DNA from: Candidatus Nanohalarchaeota archaeon
GTDB taxonomy: Archaea; Nanohalarchaeota; Nanosalinia; Nanosalinales; Nanosalinaceae
DNA length: 37,552 nt
NCBI GenBank assembly: GCA_022729355.1
Contig: JALDAN010000004.1
Span: 1-37,552 of the forward strand
Reading direction: 5' to 3'
In this document: positions 1 through 8,773 of the stretch, in pieces
How the letters are laid out: each line of letters starts with the position of its first letter
Position numbering within the stretch: position 1 is the first letter of the stretch
Notes under the pieces: generated by a model
Seen by the model: only the letters and a program-made list of their open reading frames with translations
Told to the model about the DNA's origin: nothing
The model's database searches: none
Position numbers and translations under genes: made by a program

Positions 1-1
1 A

Positions 2-757
2 GCACCTCCAGGAAATACAATCAGACTGATAGATATTGAAGACGTAGACATAGAGGCCTGTGGAGGAACACACCTGACAGAGACAAATCATACAGAAGAA
101 TTCGTGATCACAGGATGCAAGAGAATACAGGACGGCGTAGTGAGACTAGAATACAAAGCTGGAAAAGCAGCAAGAGATTATATACGGAGTATAGAAAATC
201 GTATTGAAGTTCTAGAGGAGACTCTTAATATTGAGTATAGCGGAGATGTGAGAGAAGTACATAAGGAGCTCTGTAATATATTCAGTGTTGAACCAAAACA
301 TCTTGAAGATACTATCGACAGATTCAGCGATGAAATAGAGGCCTATAACAAAGATATTGAAAAACTGGGCGAATTCCTGAATGCAGAGACGGAGCCAGTG
401 ACACTTAAGGGCAGTGATTTAGTCGAAAAAAGTCGTTCAATGTTTGAAGCTCGTAAAGATGGAGAAAAGAAAGTTGAGAAACTTGAATCGCGTATAGAGG
501 CCTCTGTTGAGGATGAGTTGGAGGGCAGTGATTCTGTTGAGTTGGCGGTGCCTACTGATAATGTTGGGCTTCTTATCCAGGTAGCTCAGAAGCTTTCAAG
601 GAAGCATGAGGCCTCAGTTACACTGATAGGTGAAAAAGGTGCCGTATCTGCATCTCAGACAGGATTGAGTGCTTTTGAGAATCTTGAGTCTCTTGGATCT
701 GAGAATGTTCAGGGGGATGAAGAGTTTGCCAAGGCCTTCGATATCTCTATAGAATAA
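2..757 (+). CDS. alaS: Alanyl-tRNA synthetase, C-terminal part (5' truncated by window edge)
   Basis: Frame 2 reads APPGNTIRLIDIEDVDIEACGGTHLTETNHTEEFVITGCKRIQDGVVRLEYKAG; the CGGTHL..T motif is diagnostic. The ORF-track start at 104 is internal. Confidence 0.95.
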   Translation, partial: APPGNTIRLIDIEDVDIEACGGTHLTETNHTEEFVITGCKRIQDGVVRLEYKAGKAARDYIRSIENRIEVLEETLNIEYSGDVREVHKELCNIFSVEPKHLEDTIDRFSDEIEAYNKDIEKLGEFLNAETEPVTLKGSDLVEKSRSMFEARKDGEKKVEKLESRIEASVEDELEGSDSVELAVPTDNVGLLIQVAQKLSRKHEASVTLIGEKGAVSASQTGLSAFENLESLGSENVQGDEEFAKAFDISIE

Positions 758-787
758 AGAAATAGAGGGGGTGGTCAGGGCTTTTTT

Positions 788-1342
788 TTAGAAGGCTCCT
801 ATTGCTTGGCATTTTGCTGAGATGCCTTGCAGGTCGTCTAGTACGTTGCAGATGTCTCTTTCCACTTGATCGCGTGTTACTTCATTTTGTTGCATTTCCA
901 TTCTTGGTATTACTCCCTGTTCGGAAATGGTTCCACTGACTGTTACAGCTGCAGGATAGTCTTCTATATCTGCCTGTGTTGGAAGGTCTTCAGCGTTTTC
1001 GAAAGGTACTATCTGGACGTATGCTCTATCATTGAATTCTTGCGGTACTCCTTCCAAGTCTTCAATGTTTTCACGCTCCGATTCATTATTGTAAATTACA
1101 GTTGTAATAGCGATGTTGTGTTGGGCTGCTGTGACTATAAGTTCCTGAAAGTTCTTATTGAAGCCTTCTTCAGTGTATACCTGATCCGGAATCTCAAAGT
1201 TGAGTTCCTGTTCCTCTCCTTGATCCGGTGCCTGTGGTGCTCCGCTTGCATAAAGCATGAATACACCACTGAATCCTATCGCTGTCATGATAGCAACTGC
1301 GAGTCCACTGTACTGTTTAATCTTGTCAACTACTTCTCCCAT
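788..1342 (-). CDS. Hypothetical protein with one N-terminal transmembrane segment
   Basis: 184-aa ORF; hydrophobic YSGLAVAIMTAIGFSGVFMLYASG, then an acidic domain. Confidence 0.75.
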   Translation of the reverse strand: MGEVVDKIKQYSGLAVAIMTAIGFSGVFMLYASGAPQAPDQGEEQELNFEIPDQVYTEEGFNKNFQELIVTAAQHNIAITTVIYNNESERENIEDLEGVPQEFNDRAYVQIVPFENAEDLPTQADIEDYPAAVTVSGTISEQGVIPRMEMQQNEVTRDQVERDICNVLDDLQGISAKCQAIGAF

Positions 1343-1377
1343 AATCCATTGTTGTAGACTAAAATAATAAAGGTTTA

Positions 1378-1794
1378 ATGACCGAAACCTGTGATATGAT
1401 AGTAGGATTTAATGTTGACAGTATTGAAGCAAGTAAGGATAAAAACGCATCAGGCAACCTGCAAATCAATTACGTACCTGAGATAACAAACGTAGAGGCC
1501 GCCTCTGTAAGCGCATTCGACGAAGAAATCGCAAAGATAGAGTTCAGCTTCGGAGTCAACTACATGTCAGGCGACGAAGTAAGAGCAGAAATTAATATCG
1601 ACGGCAACGTACTGTGGAACGGAGATACAGAAAAAATCGTCTCCACATGGGAGGAAGAAGAACAGCTAGACGAAAGCATCCGAGCACCACTCATGAACGA
1701 CATGTACAGAAAACTGCTTTCAGAAGCCGTCGGAATAGCAGATACACTGGGCATGATCCCGCCGTTCCCAACCCCACAGGTCGACAAGAACTAG
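1378..1794 (+). CDS. Hypothetical protein, possibly SecB-like fold
   Basis: 138-aa acidic ORF divergent from the upstream gene; C-terminal MIPPFPTPQV. The SecB-like suggestion is tentative. Confidence 0.7.
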   Translation: MTETCDMIVGFNVDSIEASKDKNASGNLQINYVPEITNVEAASVSAFDEEIAKIEFSFGVNYMSGDEVRAEINIDGNVLWNGDTEKIVSTWEEEEQLDESIRAPLMNDMYRKLLSEAVGIADTLGMIPPFPTPQVDKN

Positions 1795-2000
1795 CGGAGA
1801 ACACCCACCATCCTTATTTTTCTTCCAGCAAACTCTTTAGTAGAACTCTTAACAAGGCCCTCTTTCTCCAACGCATTCAAGCACCTGTGTATATCCTGTT
1901 CAGGCCAGTCCAAATGATTCGCCAGCTGAGATGCAGAGACTTTTTGTCCTTCTTCAATCATTTTCTTGGAGGCCTCAAGTACTTTCTGTTTTCGACTCAC
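1791..2000 (-). CDS. Small winged-helix/HTH protein
   Basis: 69 aa; KVSASQLANHLDWPEQDIHRCLNALEKEGLVKSS resembles a helix-turn-helix plus wing. Confidence 0.7.
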   Translation of the reverse strand: MSRKQKVLEASKKMIEEGQKVSASQLANHLDWPEQDIHRCLNALEKEGLVKSSTKEFAGRKIRMVGVLR

Positions 2001-2040
2001 TGGACAAAACTATAAACACGGAAAGTGATAAAACAAGTTC

Positions 2041-2283
2041 ATGAGCTTGGACGATGCCGAGAAAGATATAGAGGACGGAGAATACAAGGATGCCGTCAAG
2101 GATCTTGAAAACGAGATCGAGTCAGTGGAGAGAGATTTTGAATCTGTGAAAGATGAAGAGGCCTCAGGCGAGTTACGGAAGAAGCAGGCGCAGGCGGAGA
2201 AGATATTGAATGATATCCATGATCAGTTGCATGTTCTTCAGAAGCATATAGAGAACGCCAGCGAAACAAATAAAAATTTTTAA
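2041..2283 (+). CDS. Small acidic coiled-coil hypothetical protein
   Basis: 80-aa ORF with E/K-rich heptad-like sequence. Confidence 0.6.
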   Translation: MSLDDAEKDIEDGEYKDAVKDLENEIESVERDFESVKDEEASGELRKKQAQAEKILNDIHDQLHVLQKHIENASETNKNF

Positions 2284-2313
2284 AGACCTGAATAAAACTG
2301 TGGTGAGTAAATT

Positions 2314-2739
2314 ATGAGAAGACTAAGGCGCGCCGACAACGTAGATGACCTGTTCAACCAGATGGAAAAAGTATTCGATCAGTTCCAGGAGAAAAGCCGT
2401 AACTTCGCACACGACTTTACAACCGGATTCCCTGTGGACATCGCAGAGGAAGACGGAGAATTCGTACTGACAGCAGACATGCCAGGCGTTGAAAAAGAGG
2501 AGATCAACGTCAAGGCTGACGCCGAAGGAGTGGAGATCTCCGCAGAAGCCAGTCACGAAATAGAGGAAGAGAATGAAAAATACTACAGGAAGGAAAGATC
2601 ACGGAAGTCATTCAACCGTAGAGTGAACTTCCCACAGCCTGTAGATCCGGAGACAGTAGAGGCCTCCTACGAGGACGGAGTACTGGAAGTAAGAGCAGAG
2701 AAAGACAGAGATGAAGGAAAGTCAATCGACATCAAATAA
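2314..2739 (+). CDS. Hsp20/alpha-crystallin small heat-shock protein
   Basis: PVDIAEEDGEFVLTADMPGVEKEEINVKADAEGVEISAEA...SFNRRVNFPQPVDPETVEASYEDGVLEVRAEK. Confidence 0.92.
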   Translation: MRRLRRADNVDDLFNQMEKVFDQFQEKSRNFAHDFTTGFPVDIAEEDGEFVLTADMPGVEKEEINVKADAEGVEISAEASHEIEEENEKYYRKERSRKSFNRRVNFPQPVDPETVEASYEDGVLEVRAEKDRDEGKSIDIK

Positions 2740-2840
2740 GAAAAGAATCATAGGCCTCCTTTAGAGGTCATTCATATCTTTATTTTTTTTCTTTTCTAAA
2801 TCTCCAAAGGAAAAGGAATTTATCCTTTACTTTCTACTCT

Positions 2841-3785
2841 GTGTCTGTGGAGATTAGAGACGATTCCGTGATACCTCTGGATGAAGTCCCTGATACATTC
2901 TACGAGGAGGGGCGTGAAAACGTTGTTATCGTTGGCGATCTCCATGCAATGGATGAAAAGCCTGCTGAAAGACTACATTACGTACGTGAAGTTGTTGAAG
3001 ATCTGAACGAAGCTCTTGAAAGATACAATGCCGACACAGTAGTTTTCAACGGCGATACCGGGAGCGCAGATCACATTGGGACAGCACTTGAGCATCTTGA
3101 AGCCGACAGAGCAATACTGACTACAGGAGATGAAGATAGAAAAGTAGATGCGCAACGCAATTACAACGGATGGGCCAACATTCTTGACAGAGAGGCCTCC
3201 GATCATTTCGACACAGATATCGATTATAGACTTAGAGGAGAACATATACGACTTGATGAAGAAATTGAACTACCAGGATACTATCCGGTACATATACAGC
3301 ATTTTCCCAAAGACTGCAGCGAATCACATGAAGAACTGGGATTTGAGGCAGACTGGTTTTCAGGCCCAGAAATATCCGATATATATGGATACGCAATATC
3401 TCCGACACTACAAAATGTCTCTATGGTGGCTATTCACGGCCATACCCACGGATATAATGCACGTAATGTCGGACTTGCGAGTTTAATTTCCCTTGATGGT
3501 CTAAGAGATAGTTATGTCACAGATAACGAGTTGTCCAAAAATGGCATACAGGCCTTCTCATTTGGAGAAAACGATTTTGAAGTAGTTCATCAGGAACGGG
3601 ATTCAGGCGAACTTCAAGAAACACAGAGATTTAAAGAAACTAGAAACGGATTCAAACTAGTCGAGTCTCGTGGCAAAGACTTCCTAACTCCTATTGAGCG
3701 CTTCAAGAAAAATGAATTACCTCCTAAATATTTGAACGCACTTCAAGAATCTTATAACCCGGGCAAGAAAATCCTAACCCAGTAA
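2841..3785 (+). CDS. Calcineurin-like metallophosphoesterase, divergent
   Basis: VVIVGDLHAMDEK, VVFNGDTGSADH, HGHTHGY motifs; GTG start. Confidence 0.75.
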   Translation: MSVEIRDDSVIPLDEVPDTFYEEGRENVVIVGDLHAMDEKPAERLHYVREVVEDLNEALERYNADTVVFNGDTGSADHIGTALEHLEADRAILTTGDEDRKVDAQRNYNGWANILDREASDHFDTDIDYRLRGEHIRLDEEIELPGYYPVHIQHFPKDCSESHEELGFEADWFSGPEISDIYGYAISPTLQNVSMVAIHGHTHGYNARNVGLASLISLDGLRDSYVTDNELSKNGIQAFSFGENDFEVVHQERDSGELQETQRFKETRNGFKLVESRGKDFLTPIERFKKNELPPKYLNALQESYNPGKKILTQ

Positions 3786-4562
3786 TTCTTCTTGAAGAAA
3801 GATTTCTTCAATCTCTCCTTCTTCATTCATATCCTTGCCGAGAAAATGCTCTTCAAAACTCTGAACTTTTTCTGCATCTAGAATATCTTCAGAACCAGAG
3901 CTTAGAGCCACCGAACCATCGTACTTTCTTGGAATTCCGTATTCGTCTCCTGAGGCCTTTACCTTATCCTTTACTCCTTCAGGCGTTAATCCTCGGCATC
4001 TGGTGCGTACCTCAAGACCTGTCTCATCTTCAAAGTAATTCAAGGCCTCTACGTGATCCTGCAGTTGATTAGAGCTTTGAAGTGCTTCTTCTGAGGCCTT
4101 TACTTCCCAGAGCTCTATCATTAAATGATCTTCACGGAAGCTCAGTCTTGCAAAGTCGATGTCGCTCTTTGGAACCGATATATTGTCGTTCTCTATCATT
4201 GAACGTTGAATATCTTCCTCTTCATCGTAGTCAGTGTTTGCCAGAGTGAAATCGTATTCCTGTTCAGCCAGCAAGATATCGAATTCTGAATCATCGAATG
4301 TCGGCCAGTGGAACTGGATAAGAGCATCAACACATCTATCATGCCATGTCCTGCCATCAACTTCTCTCAATGCATGTCTGTACGTGCCCTGCTCTACTTC
4401 AGGGCCCTCATACATCTCCGAAGGCAGGTTACGAAACGTTCTGTCCATTTCAACGAGATTGACGCCGCCGTAATTATTCTGTAGTTGTCTCAGAACGGCT
4501 TCATGCGTTTCATCAGAAAGACCCCATATATCCTGATACTGAGGAAGAGGCCTAGAAGTCAT
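3774..4562 (-). CDS. Hypothetical protein, candidate PD-(D/E)XK nuclease
   Basis: 262 aa; DFARLSFREDHLMIELWEVKASEEALQSSNQLQDHVEALNYF has D...E-x-K in a beta strand followed by an amphipathic helix. Confidence 0.6.
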   Translation of the reverse strand: MTSRPLPQYQDIWGLSDETHEAVLRQLQNNYGGVNLVEMDRTFRNLPSEMYEGPEVEQGTYRHALREVDGRTWHDRCVDALIQFHWPTFDDSEFDILLAEQEYDFTLANTDYDEEEDIQRSMIENDNISVPKSDIDFARLSFREDHLMIELWEVKASEEALQSSNQLQDHVEALNYFEDETGLEVRTRCRGLTPEGVKDKVKASGDEYGIPRKYDGSVALSSGSEDILDAEKVQSFEEHFLGKDMNEEGEIEEIFLQEELLG

Positions 4563-4593
4563 ACGGCAGGTACCTTGGATAAATATATTACAA

Positions 4594-4630
4594 AGTTTTG
4601 AAATCCTCCTGCCTCCATAATTTCAAAACT
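4594..4630. promoter_or_regulatory. 11-bp perfect inverted repeat (AGTTTTGAAAT-15 nt-ATTTCAAAACT)
   Basis: Arms 4594-4604 and 4620-4630, upstream of the minus-strand gene starting at 4562. A TATA-like TTATAAATA (plus strand) lies about 4642-4650. Confidence 0.75.
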
Positions 4631-4656
4631 ACTCTGACAGATTATAAATATCTTTT

Positions 4657-5133
4657 TCAGATGAAATCCTGATCTATCCTATCGTAACGTCCACATGGAT
4701 TGTAGCCGAAAAGTTTGTCTGTCACTTCCTGAAACTCACTTGTTTCCAGCATCCAGGCCTCTTCATCAATCCAGAAAGTTCTTCCATCTACAGGCTTAGG
4801 AGGAAAATCATCTCCTCTTCTCACACGTCCAGAAATATTCGGTGCTATATATCCATACTCATTATCAAGCTCGTTCACAGTTCTCTGAAGTATCTCCTTG
4901 ACATCCGCATCGTAACCTATTATATCTGCCTGTATCCTCCTGTTCTCAAGATCAACTGTTACAACATCATATGAGGCCTCCGGAAAATCTTCAAGCTCTA
5001 CAGGGACGTCTTTCGCCAGGAAATTCCACTCTCCCCAGCTCTGAATCCTGTCGAGAGTGATCTCATCCTGCATCATCTCGACTATTGTACGCTGCTCCTT
5101 CCCTCCCATACCTACTAACCCAAGGAAAACCAA
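4657..5133 (-). CDS. Hypothetical protein
   Basis: 158-aa acidic ORF; no family recognised. Confidence 0.7.
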   Translation of the reverse strand: MVFLGLVGMGGKEQRTIVEMMQDEITLDRIQSWGEWNFLAKDVPVELEDFPEASYDVVTVDLENRRIQADIIGYDADVKEILQRTVNELDNEYGYIAPNISGRVRRGDDFPPKPVDGRTFWIDEEAWMLETSEFQEVTDKLFGYNPCGRYDRIDQDFI

Positions 5134-5160
5134 ATAATAAGTGAATAACTGCTCCCGAAA

Positions 5161-6168
5161 TCAGAAAGAGATAACTACCTTTGAATCCTTCTTCCGGAAT
5201 TCAGCCTCATAGCCAAACTTCTCCAGTACATATGCATTGGATTCAACGTGATCTGTCTTCTCCATAATCGAGTAACTGCCACTAGTGATAGCTGCGAACA
5301 TCATCAACTGATCAGCCATATAACTATCCACAGCAGCAGTAGAGGCCTGGAAACTTTTGAAATCCTCCACTGCTTCACATGCTACGTCCTCAGCTCTCTT
5401 ACCTTTCTCACCGACAGCATCAAAACCAGCAACAGAATCTTCATACACTGCCTTAACCAGAACAGCCGATCCAGGAGAATCAGACTCAACAGTCTTTACC
5501 TCACTGCGAATCTGTACTGAGGCCTCTTCCTGTAGAAGCTCGACAGCAGTAGAGGCCTGACGCTCTGCTACTTCTCTGCTGGCAAGACTCTCCGACCGGA
5601 TAGAGCATACGACTATTTCCTCCAGATCTCCTCTGTCAACAAGTTCTAATCTTTTCTGCTGCCACTCCTTAAACGTCAGCTTTATCTTTCCTCCGCCTTT
5701 CGGATAGAAGCCTCTTCTTTCAACACTGAAATCAGCTTCAAGACCTGTCTTCTCCAGTAAAGGCATCTTTACGTGCCTGTAGTGGAGGCCTGTCGGCGAC
5801 CACTTTACCTCAGTGCCGCCAGATACCTCAAAAACCGCTTTATTCTCAAAGCATTTAGTGACAGGCAGTAAAGTATCAAGCACCAGACATGTGCTGCCTG
5901 CAGTCCCTACATCAACTTCCAGGCCTCTGAAATCGTTTCCCTGAGGCCTGAATACCAGTTCAGTCGAACTTTTTGATAGACCTTCTGTTTCTGCGTTACA
6001 GAGCTTCTTTGCTGCCTTCACAGCCGTAAGGTGCTGATTTTTCAGGCCAGGATTACTTCTGTCACCTCTGATATCTTTGATGTGGAAGCCTTTGCCTGTA
6101 AGTATTGATGCTGTGAGTGCGGTTCTGAGCATCTGTCCTCCTCCGAGGCCTCCATCGATTTCTATCAT
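5161..6168 (-). CDS. rtcA: RNA 3'-terminal phosphate cyclase
   Basis: MIEIDGGLGGGQMLRTALTASILTGKGFHIKDIRGDRSNPGLKNQHLTAVKA...; start reassigned from 6354 to 6168. Confidence 0.93.
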   Translation of the reverse strand: MIEIDGGLGGGQMLRTALTASILTGKGFHIKDIRGDRSNPGLKNQHLTAVKAAKKLCNAETEGLSKSSTELVFRPQGNDFRGLEVDVGTAGSTCLVLDTLLPVTKCFENKAVFEVSGGTEVKWSPTGLHYRHVKMPLLEKTGLEADFSVERRGFYPKGGGKIKLTFKEWQQKRLELVDRGDLEEIVVCSIRSESLASREVAERQASTAVELLQEEASVQIRSEVKTVESDSPGSAVLVKAVYEDSVAGFDAVGEKGKRAEDVACEAVEDFKSFQASTAAVDSYMADQLMMFAAITSGSYSIMEKTDHVESNAYVLEKFGYEAEFRKKDSKVVISF

Positions 6169-6229
6169 TGTAACAGTTGACTGTTGACGTTGCTGATTTA
6201 TTTGAATGCCTCCCCATATAAGGACTTGT

Positions 6230-6745
6230 ATGAAAGCTTTCAGGCAGAGCCCGGTGGAACTTGAGGAGTTCATTGACTTTATGGAGGAAGATATCGGAAA
6301 CGTTGAACGAGTAATCGGCGAACTTATGCTTGAAGATGTTGATGTCGAATTCATCGTTCACGCGAAAGCTGAGACCGTAGCTGAATCAGCTGAAAACACA
6401 GAAGTAGAGGAAAGCCATATAATCAAAACACTAATCTTCATGAGCGAAGAGCCTGTAGCTGTGCTCTGTCCAGGAGATACCTCTGTATCAGAAGACAAGC
6501 TGGAAGAAATAATAGGAGAGGAAGTAAGGATGGCGAATCCTGATGAAGTAGAGGAGGCCACAGGCTACACTATTGGAGGCGTATCCCCTTTCGATCTTGA
6601 TATCAAAGTGTTGATGGAGGAGTCTATACTGGATGAGAATGAAGTGAAGCCGGCAGCCGGATCACGTGTAGTAGGTGTATCCATTGATTCTGAGGCCTTG
6701 AAGGAAATTTCTGGTGCGGAGCCTGTGGATGTTTCCAGAAAGTAA
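6230..6745 (+). CDS. YbaK/ProX-like aminoacyl-tRNA deacylase family protein
   Basis: KTLIFMSEEPVAVLCPGDTSVSEDKLEE...EVEEATGYTIGGVSPF matches the YbaK-domain signature. Start at MKAFRQSPVELEEF. Confidence 0.85.
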   Translation: MKAFRQSPVELEEFIDFMEEDIGNVERVIGELMLEDVDVEFIVHAKAETVAESAENTEVEESHIIKTLIFMSEEPVAVLCPGDTSVSEDKLEEIIGEEVRMANPDEVEEATGYTIGGVSPFDLDIKVLMEESILDENEVKPAAGSRVVGVSIDSEALKEISGAEPVDVSRK

Positions 6746-6772
6746 TTTAACACTTGGAAGGAATTATGATTT

Positions 6773-7798
6773 ATGGGATTAGAGGAGAGAAAACAGCTTG
6801 TACTGAGGAACACGGATGAAATCGTTACAGAGGAAGAGCTTGAAGAGATACTTGAAGAGAAGGATGAGCCAAACACTTACGTCGGATACGAGACTTCAGG
6901 GCCTGTACATCTTGGTCACTGGGCTTCTATAAGGAAGTTAAGTGATTTGCAGAAGGCCGGATTCAACTTGAAAGTGCTCTTTGCGGATCTTCATACATAC
7001 CTGAATAAGAAGGGAGAAGAGGAATGGATTCAGTCCATGACAGAGTACTGGGAGGCAACTTTCGAGGCCTGTGGGCTTGATGCAGAGTTCCATAGAGGCA
7101 GAGATTTTCAGGAGAAAACAGAGTACTTCCACGACGCCCTCGATTTATCGCTGAATACTACAATCAACAGAGGCCAGCGCTCAATGAGTGAGGTAGCATC
7201 TGGAGAAGATGACTCAAGGGCAGTAAGCCAGGTCATCTATCCATTGATGCAGGCACTTGATATCGAATACCTGAATGTAGATGTTGCAATGGGAGCAACA
7301 GATCAGAGAAAGATCCACATGCTGGCACGGGAAGCACTTCCGAAGATAGGATACAGAAAGCCTACATGCCTTCATCATCCCCTGGTTGTCTCACTTCAGG
7401 GAACAGACAAGATGAGCTCCTCGAAACCGAAGACGATGTTCCCACTTCACGCATCCAGAGAAACAGTAGTGGAAAGAATCGAAGACGCATACTGTCCACA
7501 GGGAGAAATAGAGGAGAACCCTGTAATCCAGATCTGCCAGTTCCACATCTTCGGAGACGACGAAGAACTGCATATCGAGAGGCCTGAAGAATACGGCGGA
7601 GACATCCACTACTCCAGCCAGGAAGAACTGGAGGAAGACTTCGGATCCGGAGAACTGCACCCACAGGACCTGAAAAACAGTGTCGCACAGCACATCGCAG
7701 ATAAACTGGAGCCTGTAAGAGAGAAATTCAAGCAGAATCCTGAACTACTGAACTGCCTTGAAGAAATCGGGCATGAAAAACCAGATTATATCGAGTAG
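6773..7798 (+). CDS. tyrS: Tyrosyl-tRNA synthetase
   Basis: TYVGYETSGPVHLGHWASIRKL, LFADLHTYLN, DKMSSSKPKTMF. Confidence 0.9.
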   Translation: MGLEERKQLVLRNTDEIVTEEELEEILEEKDEPNTYVGYETSGPVHLGHWASIRKLSDLQKAGFNLKVLFADLHTYLNKKGEEEWIQSMTEYWEATFEACGLDAEFHRGRDFQEKTEYFHDALDLSLNTTINRGQRSMSEVASGEDDSRAVSQVIYPLMQALDIEYLNVDVAMGATDQRKIHMLAREALPKIGYRKPTCLHHPLVVSLQGTDKMSSSKPKTMFPLHASRETVVERIEDAYCPQGEIEENPVIQICQFHIFGDDEELHIERPEEYGGDIHYSSQEELEEDFGSGELHPQDLKNSVAQHIADKLEPVREKFKQNPELLNCLEEIGHEKPDYIE

Positions 7799-7825
7799 AG
7801 GCCTAAAACCCAGGCCTCTCTTTTT
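7797..7825. terminator. Bidirectional terminator hairpin built from two AGGCCT copies
   Basis: AGAGGCCT(7797-7804)-AAAACCC-AGGCCTCT(7812-7819), then C and T-run, between convergent tyrS and the DUF62 gene. Confidence 0.8.
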
Positions 7826-8601
7826 TATTGTATCTTTATTTTCTGGCCTGTATCCGGTTTGCCGAATTTTTCTGCTGCACTGCCTCCTCTGTAGAATATT
7901 TCCATGAAAGGATCGCTTCCTCCTGAGGAGCCTGGTGCGAAAGATATCTCTCCTTCAGGAACGGAGAAGGTGCCGCTTTCGTAAAAAATCTTCTTGGAGA
8001 CGCCGTCTATCTCGACATGTACCGGGCTCCCCTCTCTCATATCTACTTCAGAGTGCCTTATACTTGTCTTAATGTTTCCGTAGCCGTCTATGAAGGCCAC
8101 TCTGTTTTTAGGCCTCTCAGGGATATTCTCCAAAGAAATCTTCTCCCCTACAGAGTCTTTTTCATCATTAAGGATGTCTGCTACGGCTTCCGGGAAGTAG
8201 TCTCTTGATCTGAACTGTGATCCTTCAGATGGTACATCGACTTTTCTAAGTTCCTTAACGTTTTTCTTGATGAATGAGAGGCTGTATCCCGAGTTGACAG
8301 CTATCACCGGGAGGCCTCCTTCTATATCTGCATAGACGAGTTCCTCTCCAGAATTTTGTTTCTGTGCTTCTTCATCGTGTTTTCTGGGGGCTGTGTTCGC
8401 GTATACTGCGGCATCGCTGATTTCCGGGTTATTTACTGCTAACTGGTTGATCCAGAATCCTGTTGCTATAGTTGAGAACCGTGGCATTGAGGTTTTCTGC
8501 ACCTGTATACTTCTGTCTCTGCTTTTCAGTCTGTGGACTACTTCTGAGAACGCTGGATCATCCTCTCCGTAGTCAGCTACAAGGTGCACAAGCTTTGCCA
8601 T
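7825..8601 (-). CDS. SAM hydroxide adenosyltransferase (DUF62 family)
   Basis: MAKLVHLVADYGEDDPAFSEVVHRLK... RVAFIDGYGNIKTSI ... EGEISFAPGSSGGSDPFMEIFYRGGSAAEKFGKPDTGQKI. Confidence 0.82.
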   Translation of the reverse strand: MAKLVHLVADYGEDDPAFSEVVHRLKSRDRSIQVQKTSMPRFSTIATGFWINQLAVNNPEISDAAVYANTAPRKHDEEAQKQNSGEELVYADIEGGLPVIAVNSGYSLSFIKKNVKELRKVDVPSEGSQFRSRDYFPEAVADILNDEKDSVGEKISLENIPERPKNRVAFIDGYGNIKTSIRHSEVDMREGSPVHVEIDGVSKKIFYESGTFSVPEGEISFAPGSSGGSDPFMEIFYRGGSAAEKFGKPDTGQKIKIQ

Positions 8602-8773
8602 AAACAAACGAAAGTAAAAACACCGGTTTATTTAATTATCCCTCCACAAATCAGGATTTACAATGAAAGGTGGACATGTTTCTAGGAGATGCCTTTGCAA
8701 CCCGATGGCTTGAACAGAGCTGTCGCTACTCGAAACCTGTTCTAGATAAAAATTTCTGCACAAGTGAGTATTT

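Noticed and set aside
866-1357. 163-aa plus-strand ORF
   Set aside because: Cys/Tyr/Phe-rich translation antisense to a more plausible acidic protein at 788..1342.
6168-6354. N-terminal extension of the RtcA ORF
   Set aside because: The extension is Ser-rich, antisense to the YbaK-like gene, and the conserved protein begins at MIEIDGG (6168).
7362-7693. Three overlapping alternative ORFs inside tyrS
   Set aside because: They lie within a confidently assigned synthetase and resemble no protein family.
8608-8773. 166-bp serS leader as a possible T-box or tRNA-like element (GAACAG...CTGTTC)
   Set aside because: Only a 6-bp inverted repeat; no T-box or tRNA landmarks, and T-boxes are not known in archaea.
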